DNA of 64,000 nucleotides from assembly GCF_002865645.1 (NCBI RefSeq), contig NW_020194627.1, positions 930,001 to 994,000 on the forward strand. Direction: 5' to 3'. The stretch is from Hyaloscypha bicolor E (taxonomy: Eukaryota > Ascomycota > Leotiomycetes > Helotiales > Hyaloscyphaceae). A model generated the notes under the pieces. The model saw nothing but the letters and a program-made list of their open reading frames with translations. It was not told the origin of the DNA and searched no databases. The position numbers were made by a program, and so were the translations under genes. Positions 20,877 to 33,282 of this stretch are shown in pieces (the stretch's first letter is position 1; each line of letters begins with the position of its first letter).

Positions 20877-22632
20877 TCAACACCATTTCCTTTCCATCAA
20901 ATCCGCTACGAAACTCTCATCCCAGTCAAGTCCCTGCCCATTCTTGTCTTTAGCCCCAACAACGGCACCTCTCTCCAACAACTCTCTTACAATGTCTGAT
21001 TTGATTTCACCTCCTTCATCTGCTGGACTAACTCTCAGTAACGGCGTTCTGCCTAAGCTGTCTTTTGCTTCCATTTTGGCACCATGATCCAGTAAGAGCC
21101 TGACAATATCTACGTCTCCGCGGACAACGGCAAGATGCAGCGGCGTGTCGCATCCAGAACCGGCAATATTCTGCGATACATTTACAGCAGCATTCTTGTC
21201 TACCACCAAGAACCAGATGAAATCGATGAAATCCGAGAGGCCACCAGCTATTGCATGGTGGAGGGCTGTCCAACCTGTCACATCCAGTACTTCAATATCG
21301 GCCCCTCGAGCAAGCAGTGGCTTGGAGACTTCGATACATCGCTCGGCTGTCGGACCACAAGCAGCGGAATGAAGTGCCATCCAATCTCTAGAGGATTTCG
21401 CTTCTATCAGCTCAGGTTCGAAATCTAATAGCAGTTTCACAACTACCAGATTTCCATTCCGGCATGCGTCGTGAAGTGGAGCATCGTTTTTTTCTGCTGC
21501 CTGTGCTGTTGGACTTGTGCCTTTTGCGAGCAAGAAGGACATGATGCATTGGCATGCCGAGGTTGTGTTGCGAATTGAAACGTGAAGTGGTGTGTATCCA
21601 TTGTGGTGGTCTATGGCGTCCACAGAAGATCCCCTTTCAATGAGTCCCTTCACTATGCTCAAATCATCTCTTTGCACTGCATAAAAAGTGGCGTCTTCCC
21701 ATCCTCATCATACCTGTTGACATCTACTCCTTTTTGTAATAACAACTCGACAACATCCCTTGCTCGACTTCCAAGCATGACAGCTTTTAGTGAGGAAATG
21801 ATCCGTCATGTTCATCCCTCGAGTTGATATCCGTGTCAGCATATCTTACTAACTCGAACCGCTTTTCCATCCCTTCATCGGAACTCTTGAAAACGGCGTT
21901 GACAGAATCAAGATCATCGAAATCCTCTTCGTCGAGAACAGCCGTGTGCAATGGTCTGTTCATTGCTACTTGATTAATTTGTCCTGATTCGGTAGAGATT
22001 CCGCGATCTCATCTCTCCAGACCAAAGATGCCGCACACAAAGCTCCTCCCAACCCTTCCTTCATCCACAACCCCATCGGCGAACTTCCCCACATCGTGTT
22101 CGTGCGCCCAAGAAAGGGGAAATTTGACACAATCCAACCTTCCACATTCAGCAGCGGTTCTCAATGCTCTTGATTTCACGGAACCGCCGTGTTGGATCAG
22201 GCGCTTCATAATATCAATGTATCATTGACACGTTGCCAAAGATACCAAGTTGGAGTCCGACACGAATTCGCTGTGGTCATCTGTGACTTGGAGATTTGGG
22301 TCTGTGCCGTAGCTGAGTAATAATTCCACAGCAGGGATATCATTATTTTGAGTGCAAATGTGAAGTGGGATCAAGTTCTCATCATGGGTGTTGAGATCCT
22401 CAAGCGATAGGCGGAAGAGTTGCGAGATCTCAGCGAGGTTGCCGTCTCTTGAAGCTCTGTGCAGTGGCATCGTCCCCCAATGTTCAATTCCACTGACCAT
22501 TATCGGAGCCTGACAAGACAGCCCTTGAATGAATGACTGTTGTGGTTCCCTATGTGATGAGTGTCTGGAATGAGAAGTTTTTTCATCCCCGAAGCCCATT
22601 TCGCATCTGGATAAATGGAAAGGTCGGCTCAA
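20877..22632 (-). pseudogene. Broken ankyrin-repeat protein
   Basis: Ankyrin repeats run through the whole span: GTMPLHRASRDGNLAEISQL and IPLHICTQNNDIPAVELLLS near 22480-22310, PLHTAVLDEEDFDD near 21950, VVELLLQKGVDVNRYDEDGK near 21740, then YTPLHVSIRN, APLHDACRNGNLVVVKLLLD, WTALHHAIAGG and TPLHLAVVRGDVDIVRLLLD in the intact downstream part (21677-20877). The frame is broken four times: a TGA at about 22222, a TGA at about 22015, and single-base shifts near 21805 and 21690. The first TGA fits a Trp codon, and the second fits CGA to TGA. The C-terminal 266 codons are still open and could be misannotated as a complete gene. Ankyrin proteins mediate protein contacts; no partner can be inferred. 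Confidence 0.82.
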
Positions 22633-23068
22633 GTATTGTTTACTTTCACCCCTGAACCTCTTCCCCGTCCCATGGAAGCGCTGCAGGCCAATTGGCCCCA
22701 GTGTTCCTCATCAAAAAGGGACGTCTGGACTTCCAGCCGAACACCAAAGAGATTTGGACATGGTACGGTGAAATGGCTGGTAAGCAGGCCCAAAGATCAA
22801 AGTTGGTGACCAATTCTAGTTTGCATCCCGAACTAGTCTATTTACACACAGATCCCCCTTTCAATTCCGGCTTATCCTACATGCGATTAAGCAGCAACCC
22901 CTATCATTTAAATACCCAGGAATTCTTTTTCACATCAATGAACCACTTCATCTATCTCCTCTCCCAACTTCACCGGTTCCAATCCCGAAGCAAAGGTTCA
23001 AAGGCCCCTCTGTCCAGCGTACCAGTTACCAAAGCGACTCACGAAGCCAGCCGTTGTTTCCTTTCAAT
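22633..23068. other. Intergenic, no gene supported
   Basis: A plus-strand frame (22692-23141) has no domain and unusual composition, so I leave it out. A TATTTAAATA stretch near 22910 could serve a small downstream gene. Confidence 0.4.
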
Positions 23069-23272
23069 ATGCTTCATTCACTGTCATTTGTTGGTATTGC
23101 ACAGGGTGTTATTCCTGTGGTGCTCACTGTTACATCCATAGGGGCCTGGGGCCCAAAGTTTGCGATGCGGGAAGATGCGTCGTTGCAATCAGCCAAGAGA
23201 TCTGGAGGGGCAGGGTGGAAGACATATCGGCGAAAGTTTAGGTTTGTGAGTGGAACAATTACGCACTATTGA
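23069..23272 (+). CDS. Possible 67-residue protein with hydrophobic N-terminus
   Basis: ATG 23069 (A at -3) opens MLHSLSFVGIAQGVIPVVLT, a hydrophobic segment, followed by a basic tail (KRSGGAGWKTYRRKFRF) ending at TGA 23270-23272. The layout (one membrane helix or signal anchor, then positive charges) resembles many small organelle-membrane proteins of fungi, but I recognise no family. No intron is needed. Its 3' end faces the aconitase gene. Chance cannot be excluded for a frame this short. Confidence 0.35.
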   Translation: MLHSLSFVGIAQGVIPVVLTVTSIGAWGPKFAMREDASLQSAKRSGGAGWKTYRRKFRFVSGTITHY

Positions 23273-23544
23273 GGAGTTTGTAGGGGCGGATATGGTTGGT
23301 GATTGAATCGGTGTTGATCTTGATCTTGATGGTTGTTCGCAGCGGTTGGGAACATTGATGATGGAGAAAGAAGAAGAATGACGGCTGGGGAACGGCGGCC
23401 TTAAGTAAGGTTATTGTTGACTTGGACGTGTGCTCCTTCCTCCCCCGGCGGCACCATCGTCTCACGCAATGCTTGGACAATGGGCCCTTTAGTAAACTCG
23501 GTATCATTTCCGACCTTTGTATCTCTACATCTAATCATTGCTGA

Positions 23545-26022
23545 TCAAGTCCGCTTCATCTTCGCCAGTAAATTCAGTGCGCTGCCTGCCAGTATGAAAC
23601 CACACTGATCCTCGCTGAGCGTATGCTTAGTCTTGATAACCACCTCGCTCCCATCCTTTTTCTTAACCACCACCTTCACCTCTCCCTTCCCTCCACTCTT
23701 CAACACATCGTACAATCCCTCCGTACTAACCTCATCACACGCATTGATCTTCTCGTAATCCTCCCCATTCGCAAACGTCAGCGGGACGACACCTTGTTTC
23801 TTTAAGTTCGTTTCATGAATACGAGCAAAAGACTTCGCGAGAATCACCCTTCCGCCAAGAAATCGAGGTTGTAACGCAGCATGCTCTCTCGCTGATCCTT
23901 CACCATAGTTATCTTCCGCTACAACAAGCCACTCGATACCTTGATCCTTCCACTTTTGTGCAAGCTCAGGGATTCCGGATGTAGAACCATCGACGTCGTA
24001 GGCGACGTTTACTTCTCCAGTGGCGGCATTGGCGGCGCCGATAAGAGTGTTGGCTGAAATGTTAGGGAGATGGCCTTTGTATTTCAGCCAGGGGCCGGCA
24101 GCGGAGATGGTGTCTGTTGTGCACTTTCCAGTCACTTTGTATAGGACTTTGAGGCCGTGCAGGTCGTGATCTGGGAAGGGTGCGAAGGGCTCAAGGAGGG
24201 CAAGACGGTCAGAAGTGGGGGAGACGACGACCTGGGTTGACGGCGAGGGAGCTCCAGACGTTGGGAGGAAGTCTGGATTTCCGGTTTCGAAACCAAATTC
24301 TGGGAGTTCGGCGCCGCCTGGGGGTGAGAAGCGGAAGAGGTCTCCTGAGGGTGTGGTTATGGTGTCGGTTAAGGGGTTGAAAGATGTGGTGCCCGCATAA
24401 GACATTGCGGTTACGATTTCGGGGGAGGCGAGGAAGTTCATGGTTTCTGGGTTGCCGTCGTTGCGGCCTCGGAAGTTGCGGTTATACGAGGTGAAGATGG
24501 CGTTGCTATCTCCCTTCGAGATGTTATCTGTACGTTTCCATTGTCCAATGCAAGGTCCGCAAGCATTTGCAAGTACAATACCTCCAGCATCTTCGAAAGT
24601 TGACAAGGTGGAATCTCGATCGAGCGTAGCTCGTATTTGTTCACTTCCCGGTGTGATGAAGAAGTCAGTTGCTGGCTTCAGGCCTGCTGCTGACGCTTGC
24701 TTGACAAGATCTTCAGCACGCCTCATGTCTTGGTAGGAGCTATTTGTGCAGCTACCAATAAGTCCTGCGGATACAGTTTCTGGCCAATTATTTGACTTGA
24801 CTGCCTTTGAAAATACTGATAATGGGGTCGATAGATCAGGGGTGAATGGCCCGTTGATGTGAGGTTCGAGCGTGGACAGGTCGATAGTGATCTCTTCGTC
24901 ATAATGAGCGCCTTCATCTGCTCTGAGTAGGTTGTGTATTGAGGAAGACGAAGCGATAGTCTGTGCTTGGAGTGCAATGTACCGTCGGTGGGTCGATTCG
25001 AGGTATGAGATATGGCGTGTTGAGAATGGGAAGAGAGAAGTTGTGGCACCGACTTCAGCTCCCATATTGCACATGGTGGCCATGCCTGTACAACTCAACG
25101 AGTCCACTCCTGGTCCGTGATACTCGATGATGTAGCCAGTTCCACCACGGACTGTCAACTTCCCTGCCAGAGCCAGAATAACATCCTTCGGTGAAGCCCA
25201 GCCGCTCAATTGACCCTCCAATCTGACTCCCAGAATCTTTGGGGCTTTCAATTCCCATGGTGCGTCCACGAGAGCATCCACAGCGTCTGCACCACCAACA
25301 CCAATTGCAATAGCTCCCAATCCACCCGCATTTGGGGTATGACTGTCGGTTCCCAGCATCATCAAGCCAGGTGCAGCATAGTTTTCTAGCACCGTTTGGT
25401 GGATAATTCCAGCTCCAGGTGGCCAGAATTCAATACCATATTTCTTCGCGGCGGACTCCAAGAAATCGAAGACCTCCTTGTTGCCCTTAATTGACTCCGG
25501 AAGATCAACATCTGCACCCCTCTCTCCAACAATCATATGATCGCAATGGATGCTAGCTGGAACAGCTGTGGAAGGTAGATTGCAAGTCATGAATTGTAGC
25601 AGTGCCATTTGCGCCGATGCATCCTGCATAGCCACCCGATCCGGCTTGAGTTTGAGATTTGCATTGCCTCTGATATTGAGCCCATTGTCCGTATTCGAAA
25701 GGAGTGCTTCTTCGGGGTTGTCCAAATGCGAGTATAAGATCTTCTCAGCCAAAGTGAGCTGCCTCGAAGACCCTAGCACCCGTCGTACTTCGTGCAATCG
25801 TTTGAGAAGCTTGGGATATGGAGGAGTTCTTGATTCGATGTCAGGTTTGTATGAGGCTGCAGGTTTAGTAATGACAGTCGCAAGGTTTCGTGTACATGGA
25901 GCCCTGGGGCGGGTCACTGGAGTCGAACTCTGTTTGCAGGTCAGTTAGCTAGAATCTGGCCGAAGGGGAGAGGCATATACCCTAATAGCAGACCTGCTAC
26001 TACTCAGAAGTCCGCCCCTCAT
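23545..26022 (-). CDS. ACO2: Mitochondrial aconitase-family hydratase (Aco2/AcoB type)
   Basis: This is an [4Fe-4S] hydro-lyase of the aconitase superfamily, 808 residues. Two exons (26022-25981 and 25929-23545) are joined across a 51-nt intron with a CTAAC/CTGAC branch region. The N-terminus (MRGGLLSSSRSAIRSS...) is Arg/Ser-rich, as expected of a mitochondrial presequence. The cluster cysteines are at about residues 408 (LIGSCTNSS), 471 and 474 (NACGPCIGQW), with the spacing 63 and 3 seen in aconitases. HCDHMIVGERG, LGTDSHTPNAGG and the swivel-domain EDNYGEGSAREHAALQPRFL are all present. The N-terminal YPKLLKRLHEVRRVLG and overall divergence suggest the second fungal aconitase (yeast Aco2, Aspergillus AcoB), linked to homocitrate dehydration in lysine synthesis, rather than the main TCA enzyme. 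That subfamily call is inference. Confidence 0.92.
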
Positions 26023-27754
26023 GATTGCTGAGTGTTGAAATGTGGAGTGGAGAGTGTCAGCGAGAGAAATTCTGCACAAGATCAACACAAAAACAGCGAT
26101 ATCGGGAAAACTTTTGGCATCTGAAATGGAACAACGCCGATTGGCTGGAGAAACGAAAATCCGGCAGGCGGAGATGACACTAAGAAGAACTCCAATCAAT
26201 TCTGTGAACCTCTACCCCTTCCTGTAATCACTGCCGTGCCATGCTACCACTGTAGTAATCCATAACACTTGTTACTAAGTACAAAGAGCCGTAAAATGGC
26301 GTTCGACTAGCTGAAGGGCCGAAGGCAGAGGAAGTTTGCCTGTGCCCGGGAGCCAGCCCCCTCAGTTTCAACGAGCTTTGGATTCTCCGCAGCACACAAT
26401 TTGTCTCTATTTAGAAGTAGGGAGACTTTCGCCATAGCTCAAGTATCAGTGGTGAAGAGAACAAAGAGTATTGAGCCGTCCAGGGCTCAGTGGTCCCACG
26501 CATCCCTGGGACGTAAAGTTTGACGATCCCACTCCAAAGCCTAGTTGATAGAGGCTATCCCATCATGGCCTCAATTGCCTTTGTTGCACTTCGTTCGAGG
26601 CTCTTGGATTGTTTGCAATATTTCGAGTTTTTCGTTGAGAGCTAGGGCTCCTATTCCGCGTCTAATGACAGGCTTCAAAGCTTGATTTTGAATTTTCGAT
26701 ATGTTCCGTTGAGGGCCCGGAAGAGATAGCTAGGAAGGCTTCTAGCCCAACTGATTGTACTCGATTCTACTTAGGGTTGCTGCTTCGCGCTAGCCGATGC
26801 AGGACAGTGCCGAGGCAATGAAGTCTCACGGTTGTGGCTGGGCTTGAAGATCGGATTTCCTTGCAGTTTCCATTGCTCCTCCAATGGAAGATTGGTGATT
26901 ATTCCATGTATATGGCATCCAACCAGGGTTTACTTTGGTATTTGTTTCGAACAAATCAATTCCAAGGAAGAACGGCCGAGCGATGTTGCAACCTATTTCA
27001 TGGTAGACCTATAGTATACCGTCAGTCTAGCCTTAGCTTTTAGCTGATGAAGGGGAGTTGCTTGCTGCAAATGAACGAGCGTGGAAGAGGACCATTGATC
27101 CGCGATGCACTTCCTCGAGAAATCTCGCAAAGCTGCCTTCTTTCTCTCTGTTGTTTCAAGCACTTTTCATACCAAGTTAGGCCTTTCAAGGAAGTTGCAA
27201 GGAGACGGAGAGAGCATGGTACCATAGCATTTCCAAGAGCGCTGGGATCACTGCTATTATTACGGCATGGACATCTTAACGTACTTGTCTCAGAAGCCGA
27301 TTAATAGAGTACACAAGGCTGAAGGAGCCGATTTCCGAGTGGCCGCTTTTGGAAGCTCTTTTCGCCTAGCCTCTGGGCTTTCCACCTCCAGCTCCCAAAC
27401 AAAACAAAGCGACTTGACTCGTCCCACCTCTTCTTCCACTGCAACCTAATTCCATCACCTTGATACGCACTCCTGAACTGCGCTTCAAAAACACCATCTC
27501 CACATATTCGAGATATCAAAGCTCATCACGCTTGGTTCTGTTCGTATCCCACGTTTCCCTATCCTGCCTCATTGTTCCAACCTCGCCTTGCACTTCGGTC
27601 ACCACTGGCATTTCACCTGTTGTCTTACCTTCACACAAAGCGCCCTTCCTCTATTCGATCACTAACTCTCCACCTTGCAGGGGAAGCAGAGAATCCCTAC
27701 AACCGCCATTGCCAGGAGCTCTCGGTCAATCGCGCTCTGGTGCCCAAAGTCAAC
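26023..27754. promoter_or_regulatory. Long divergent region upstream of aconitase and the RGG protein gene
   Basis: These 1.7 kb separate two divergent genes. The last 400 bp before 27755 are CT-rich with few ATGs, typical of a fungal promoter and long 5' leader. The first 300 bp should hold the aconitase promoter. No coding exon, TATA box or repeat was recognised in the middle. Confidence 0.5.
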
Positions 27755-30700
27755 ATGGAGGCCAATTCAATTGGTGGAGATCGTCCCCCGGGCCAGGCAC
27801 CCAAGGAGAAGAAGTGGTCGGATGCGGAGTTGGCGTTAATCCATGCTGCTATGATGGTAGAAACCAGCCTCAAACACGTCCGAAGGTCGCGTCTGCTAAC
27901 TGAAGCAACAGGAGGAGCTTGGAGTTGGCCGCAAGGACACTCTGCCTCTCGATGATAAAGGTGTACAAATACAGGTCAGCAAGCCGGTCAAGAAGCAAAT
28001 TGCAGATGATCCAAATGATCCGGCAGCCCGATGGAGAAGTAAGCCTGCCTAGCCAACTCTCCTGGACCGCCTTCTAACATTTTATAGATATCCAATTTGA
28101 TGATGTCGATCCGGCCGAAGCCGAGCTTGATAGCATGTACGACGGACAGCTGTATCGCTTGAGGAAGGAGGCAATGAGTAACTCGCACCAACAAGGATTC
28201 TCCGACCGAGGTGGTCGAATCCCTAGTCGTGGCCGTGGTGGTGGAGCAAATAGAGGAGGTGGCAGTGGCCGTGGCGGCTCTAGCAGAGGTGGACATAATC
28301 CTGGACAGACAGGACGATCTGAGATACCAAAGTGTGTTCAAGCTCAGAAGGTGCACGAAGTCACGACTAATATGTTCACCTCTAGTGTTGCCTCACACCG
28401 TTCTGGTCGAACGCCGAAGACTTACTTCAATGATGCCAGACGCGGCATGAATAATCACGCGCGCATCGACAACTTGCTTGCTAAACTTCGTGCAGAAGCT
28501 ACCAAAGCTGACGCCGAATACCAAGGCTCGCAGAAGAAGGGAGCAGACGCGCTGATCACTGAGCAACGCCAACAATCAGCAGCCAGTGCTTGCGCCTCAA
28601 AGAGACCTCAAGCGCCTACTACTATGCCTAAACATTCCCTCGCCAGCTCAGATGCTTTTCTGGCATATGCTGGGTTCAATAGGCCCCCACCAGCAAAGCC
28701 AGCCCCACCAAGCACTCCGCAATTACAACCTCGTCTATCTTCTCCAAGTGTAACCAGCAAGGAAATTCACGAAGCACCGGTCGGCCCAACAAAGGCTCGT
28801 CCTCCGCTAGCATTTCAGATTGCATTACCTACAAAGCTTCCAGCTCAGCAAAATGTTCAGCGTAATGCTGCGGAGGCAAAGAGCACTGCCTTTCATGATA
28901 TTTTGGCCGAGGAGAACCAGCCCCACACCATCCAAAATGGAGATGTTGGCCTCGCAGGCTCACGTTGGGCCAGTACAGGCCCTGTGGCTGAGAGAACACC
29001 ATCGACGACAGCGGCACCCCCATCCCCGGTTCTGCAAGCCAATACTCTCGCAACATATGGTCGTACTGTTTTGAGAGAGAACCAAGTTAAAGTCACCCAG
29101 GGCCGCAGTAAATTCACTCGTGGTACGGTTCGGCTCGTAAAGAACAATCCTCAGAAGGACAGATACTTCACAATTGAACTTGATGTTGAGGGCAAGAGTG
29201 TCCTGAAGCAGGAAATTCTTGACGATGACTCCTTCAGCTGTGAGAGTACGGTCCTCACATACAAATCAGAGAGAGTTGAAGATGGATCTGCGCCAACTCC
29301 TCTTGTTACTTGGGGTATCAAATTCCAAATGCCGTATCAAGCCTGGACCTTCTACAACGCAGTTGCCTCCAATCCTAATGCCCGCAATAGGCATAAGCAG
29401 CCCGATGATAACACGGCCTTCCAGTCTGGTACAAGTTCTGCCGCTGACACTCATAACGAACAACCCATGCCTGTCGAGGAATCAGATGCTGCACCTAAGG
29501 CTCGGGAATCCGTCTCTCTAAATGCTCCGGAGAATATTCGAGCCATCAACGCGGTCTTGCAGCCTGGGCATGCAAACCGGCTTCCTAAGTCAGCCGTGGA
29601 TGCTGATACCCGGAGCACTGCGGCTTCTGCTGGCAGTGGTCCAATGAGCATTTCAGATAGCTCTCTGGACCTTCGACAAGAAGTTCTAGAACCATCTTAC
29701 TCGCCTCAGCGAATTCCTTCATCGGAGTGGCCCTTGATCCAGCCAATGGCAGACTCCTCATCGGCGGGTCTTCTTGATAGGTATCAGCCCGGAGGCAGCT
29801 ATAGGATTAGCAGTCAAGCCTTGAGTGAAATGAATGAGATTGCAGGTTTCCGGCCACTTGTTTCACTGCATGAACCTGAACCTGAACCTGAACCCGAACC
29901 TATTCTTCCGTGGATTCAAGCTCTCCTGAATATGGATGATACTCATCTTATTCAGACCACATTCGATCACTTCGAGGAGAGTCTAGAGGGACCATTTTTA
30001 CACCAACTCTCAAACATGGTTGCCATGGATAATATTTCACCAGCGTTCCGCTTGACCGGAGGGGAGATACTGTCGTCACCAAAATACCAAGAAGCTTCAG
30101 AGAGCCTTGTTGGAAGTCGCCTTTGTCTCTCGGAGACATTCTCAATGATGCCTGATATTGTTACTATCCATTACACTTCTGAGAAGGCCAGAAAGGTTCT
30201 CAAGAAGGCTGTTGCTCATCGTGAGAGTCGGAATATGACTGAACATGGTGTAGCCTCCCAAATTCTTCCAGATTTCGAGAAACCTGAGAATGGACTGAGT
30301 CTCTCGCAGTATCGCGCTGATCCGGTCACGGTCCAGGCTCTGGAGCAGCCAAATACTACCAACACGGCCGGCAAGCTGAAGGCAGATGGCCCTCGAGTCA
30401 CTTATTCCGCTGAAAAGCTTCTCAGCCTTCGACAGAATGTTTCCAGTTTCAGACATGAGAACGTTGAGAGAGAGGTAGTCGGCCACGTTGTTCAACTGCC
30501 AGGTGGAGCCAAGTCTATCAACCCAGCAAACATCATTGGACCAACTAAGAATGGTCTTCCAATTGTAGCCTGCCGAGATCAATTGGCAAGACAATCAGAC
30601 CGTAACAATGTTGGCGGACCATCTTTCAAGCCGACCACAACTGTTAGAGGTTGGCAAGCATACTCTGTCGCAGAGTCTGGAGACCCAGCGGAGCCTTCAC

Positions 30701-32325
30701 CCAATACACGACCAGTGAATGGACGTCCCAGTAGTCAACCCGTGGCAGTATCTACTCAGAAGCCAATGGTCCAAAGTACTCCTTCAGCCAATACTTTCGG
30801 AGTATCTACGCCTGTCAAGACTAAGCCAGTGGCGTCTCCAGCGGAGCCGGCTTATCCCTCTCAAACACAGGAGACTGATACGGCCCTCTGGGGTGCATTG
30901 ATTACAACCGTCCGAGACAGACGGATTCAAGGACTGTCGAACACGAAGCCACAGACACCTCTGGTTTCTCCACGGGGTAGTGGACATGTCCCAACAAATT
31001 CCGAGTGTGATAGGCTTGCTGAAACATTTGAAGGGCTGAATTTGAGCAAGGAGCTGAAGGAAGCAACATCAACCCCAAATTCTCAACCTATTGCGGCCAC
31101 TGATATGTCCATCGGTACTATTCAATCTCCTTCTAAGGATCCGCCTCCACCTGCATCGCCTCTCACATTGTATGAGGAGATTAAGGAAGCATTAGAGTCG
31201 CCCCTAACTTTGTTTTCTCGTCCTATGCCAAGGGCATCGACCGCACTGTCAAACTGTGTCGCCAACACAGTCAATTCTGATACTGACTCGGTCCCGCCTA
31301 CTCCAACTTTGGCTGCGACCAATACCGCGGAGGTAAAGACTGAGAATTCAGCGGCTTTCCTAGTATCACCAATTGCTCAGGCACCTGCGATCCCGAGTTC
31401 TACTCCCTCCTTCCCTCTAGAGCATTCAGTAAAGACAGAGAGTCCAAACGTCAATCTCTCATCTGTCAACCCACCAGTTGCTAAAAAGAGAGAACCAACA
31501 CCTTTAAAATTTGAGGTTCAACCGGAGGATGAGTCCAAAATCGACCTCACGGTGATCGATGAGTTGGCCAACTTGAACCAAGTAAGAGCAGCGACACCGA
31601 TGAGCGACAATGCGAACACTCCCGAAACGGTTTTACCAGCGCCACAAATCTCTGAAAGGGCATTGCCATTCTTGCAGAATATCACCAACAAGGACCTGAA
31701 GGGTGCCCCCGGTCTGAAGGCTTCCAGGTGGGCGAATGAGCCTGTTGCTCACGCTCCGGTCCCTGGAGCACGACCAGCACCAATGACCACGTTTATCCCC
31801 ACGATTCCGCATCCAGTTTATCCCTTTTATGCAAATGCTCCTCCGCAGGTTTTTGGTAATGCTTTTGCATCGCCACCATCGATTCATGCCCCGATCGTGC
31901 CCCCGGCTTTACAGACCGTTCTTGTTGTGGACCCTATGCATCCTGGCCACTTCATGGAAGTTACTGGTCTCCCCAAGGACCAAGTAGCTCAACCGGTACT
32001 TCCACTAATGACAATTCCACCAATGATGAGTCCTCCTGCGAGGCAGGGAAATGTTCAACATTTCCAACAAACACCGCCAGCCAACTTTGCGCCTCGACCA
32101 GACATGTACCGTGGCCACAAGTCAACTGGGTCTTCAGGCTCTGATTTGAATTTCAATTCTAGCAGTACACCATTCTCTCCTTCCAGAGGCCATGGTGCCA
32201 GTGCTATCTCCCCGCAACAGAGAACCGCATTGTCACCTGTTCGCCAGGGTGAGAATGTTCAAACCAAGCTGCAATCCCGTCTTAACAGCAGTTTGGCAGG
32301 CAGATCTCCAAACCGTCAAGCATGA
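27755..32325 (+). CDS. Large RGG-rich protein with an eIF4E-binding motif, candidate translational regulator
   Basis: Three exons (27755-27856, 27912-28038, 28088-32325) joined across 55- and 49-nt introns with CTAAC branch sites give 1,488 residues. A short helical start (KKWSDAELALIHAAMM) is followed by an RGG/GRG-rich segment at about 115-155, typical of RNA-binding proteins. A folded-looking PH-like block covers about 408-505 (FTRGTVRLVKNNPQ ... VTWGIKFQMPYQAWTFYNAV). A canonical YxxxxL-phi eIF4E-binding motif, YSAEKLLSLR, begins at about residue 849. The motif GL..SRWA occurs near 365 (GLAGSRWAS) and 1285 (GLKASRWAN). A small EPEPEPEPEP run lies near 29870-29900. The rest is disordered, rich in Pro/Ser/Thr. 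I infer an mRNA/translation regulator of the 4E-T/Eap1 kind. The motif and RGG tract are seen; the role is not proven. Confidence 0.85.
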
Positions 32326-33282
32326 GTTTGGTCGATGATTTTCTTTTCGGAGTGGCGAATGTTTGCTTGTTAGGCTTTCGACTAGCAAGCTGTTTGGTCT
32401 TGGTTGATGTGATTGCAATCTGGACCTAATTGGTGCTTCTGATCGATACTGGACGGGCAGGTTGAGATCATTTGTGCTTTGGCGAGAGACGAGAGGATGC
32501 ATACCGAAGAAACGTGATACCAGGCTTCCGATAACGATATCAAGCGCTGCGCTGATGTACCACTCTAGTTTAGACTAGAACACCAAAAAAGCAATTTGTT
32601 TTGCAAACAAGTTTTCTTGTGCTGAAAGTAGAAATAACAAAGTTTTAAAAGTTTCGTGAAGTGAGAAAAGTGAGACAAGTGTAACTATAATAGGTCATTA
32701 TTACACGCCAATCCTAGCATGAAGAAATGCGTTTCTATTTGGAAAGGCGAGCAGAGCTGCTTTGCCGGCAATATTTAGTGAGTTATAGCGAGTAAGGGTA
32801 AGTCGAAGGTAAGTAGATGAATTACGCTCAGGGGATCCCTTATAGCTCCCTTAAGAATCGATTACAGTTTTTATATTATCTATATATAGAATTTTGCAGA
32901 TTCTACTAGCTACAGCATGGCTACCTCTCTAAGCCTATTAAGATACCATAACGGTAGCCATCCTCCGTCCCTTGTTATATTTATTAATGGTCCTTATCGG
33001 AGCCGATTTGGGCCCCTTTCATAGCCGAAGATGCCTCGCTTAATGCCCTTCTCAACCTCTCTTCAACTCCCCTCAAATAACCCAACCTGTATATAAGTAT
33101 ACGACTTCAATTTTCTAAGAGCTTATTTAACTGAGATACTACAGGAATTCGCGCGCGACAAAATGATTTTACATAGTTAATGATAAAGGTATAAAAGCGG
33201 CGCTACAAGTGCATCTGTCAACCAATCTGGGTCATTACCTTGCTGGTTTGCAATCCTATCAATACCATGGGAACTCCCCAAC
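32326..33282. other. Intergenic, increasingly AT-rich
   Basis: This holds the 3' flank of the RGG gene, then sequence with rising AT content from about 32600. No gene, repeat copy or RNA gene was recognised. Confidence 0.5.

Noticed and set aside
22692..23141. 149-codon plus-strand frame
   Set aside because: No domain; it has the composition of non-coding sequence and overlaps the better small frame at 23069.
27988..28356. 122-codon minus-strand frame
   Set aside because: Shadow of the RGG-coding exon.
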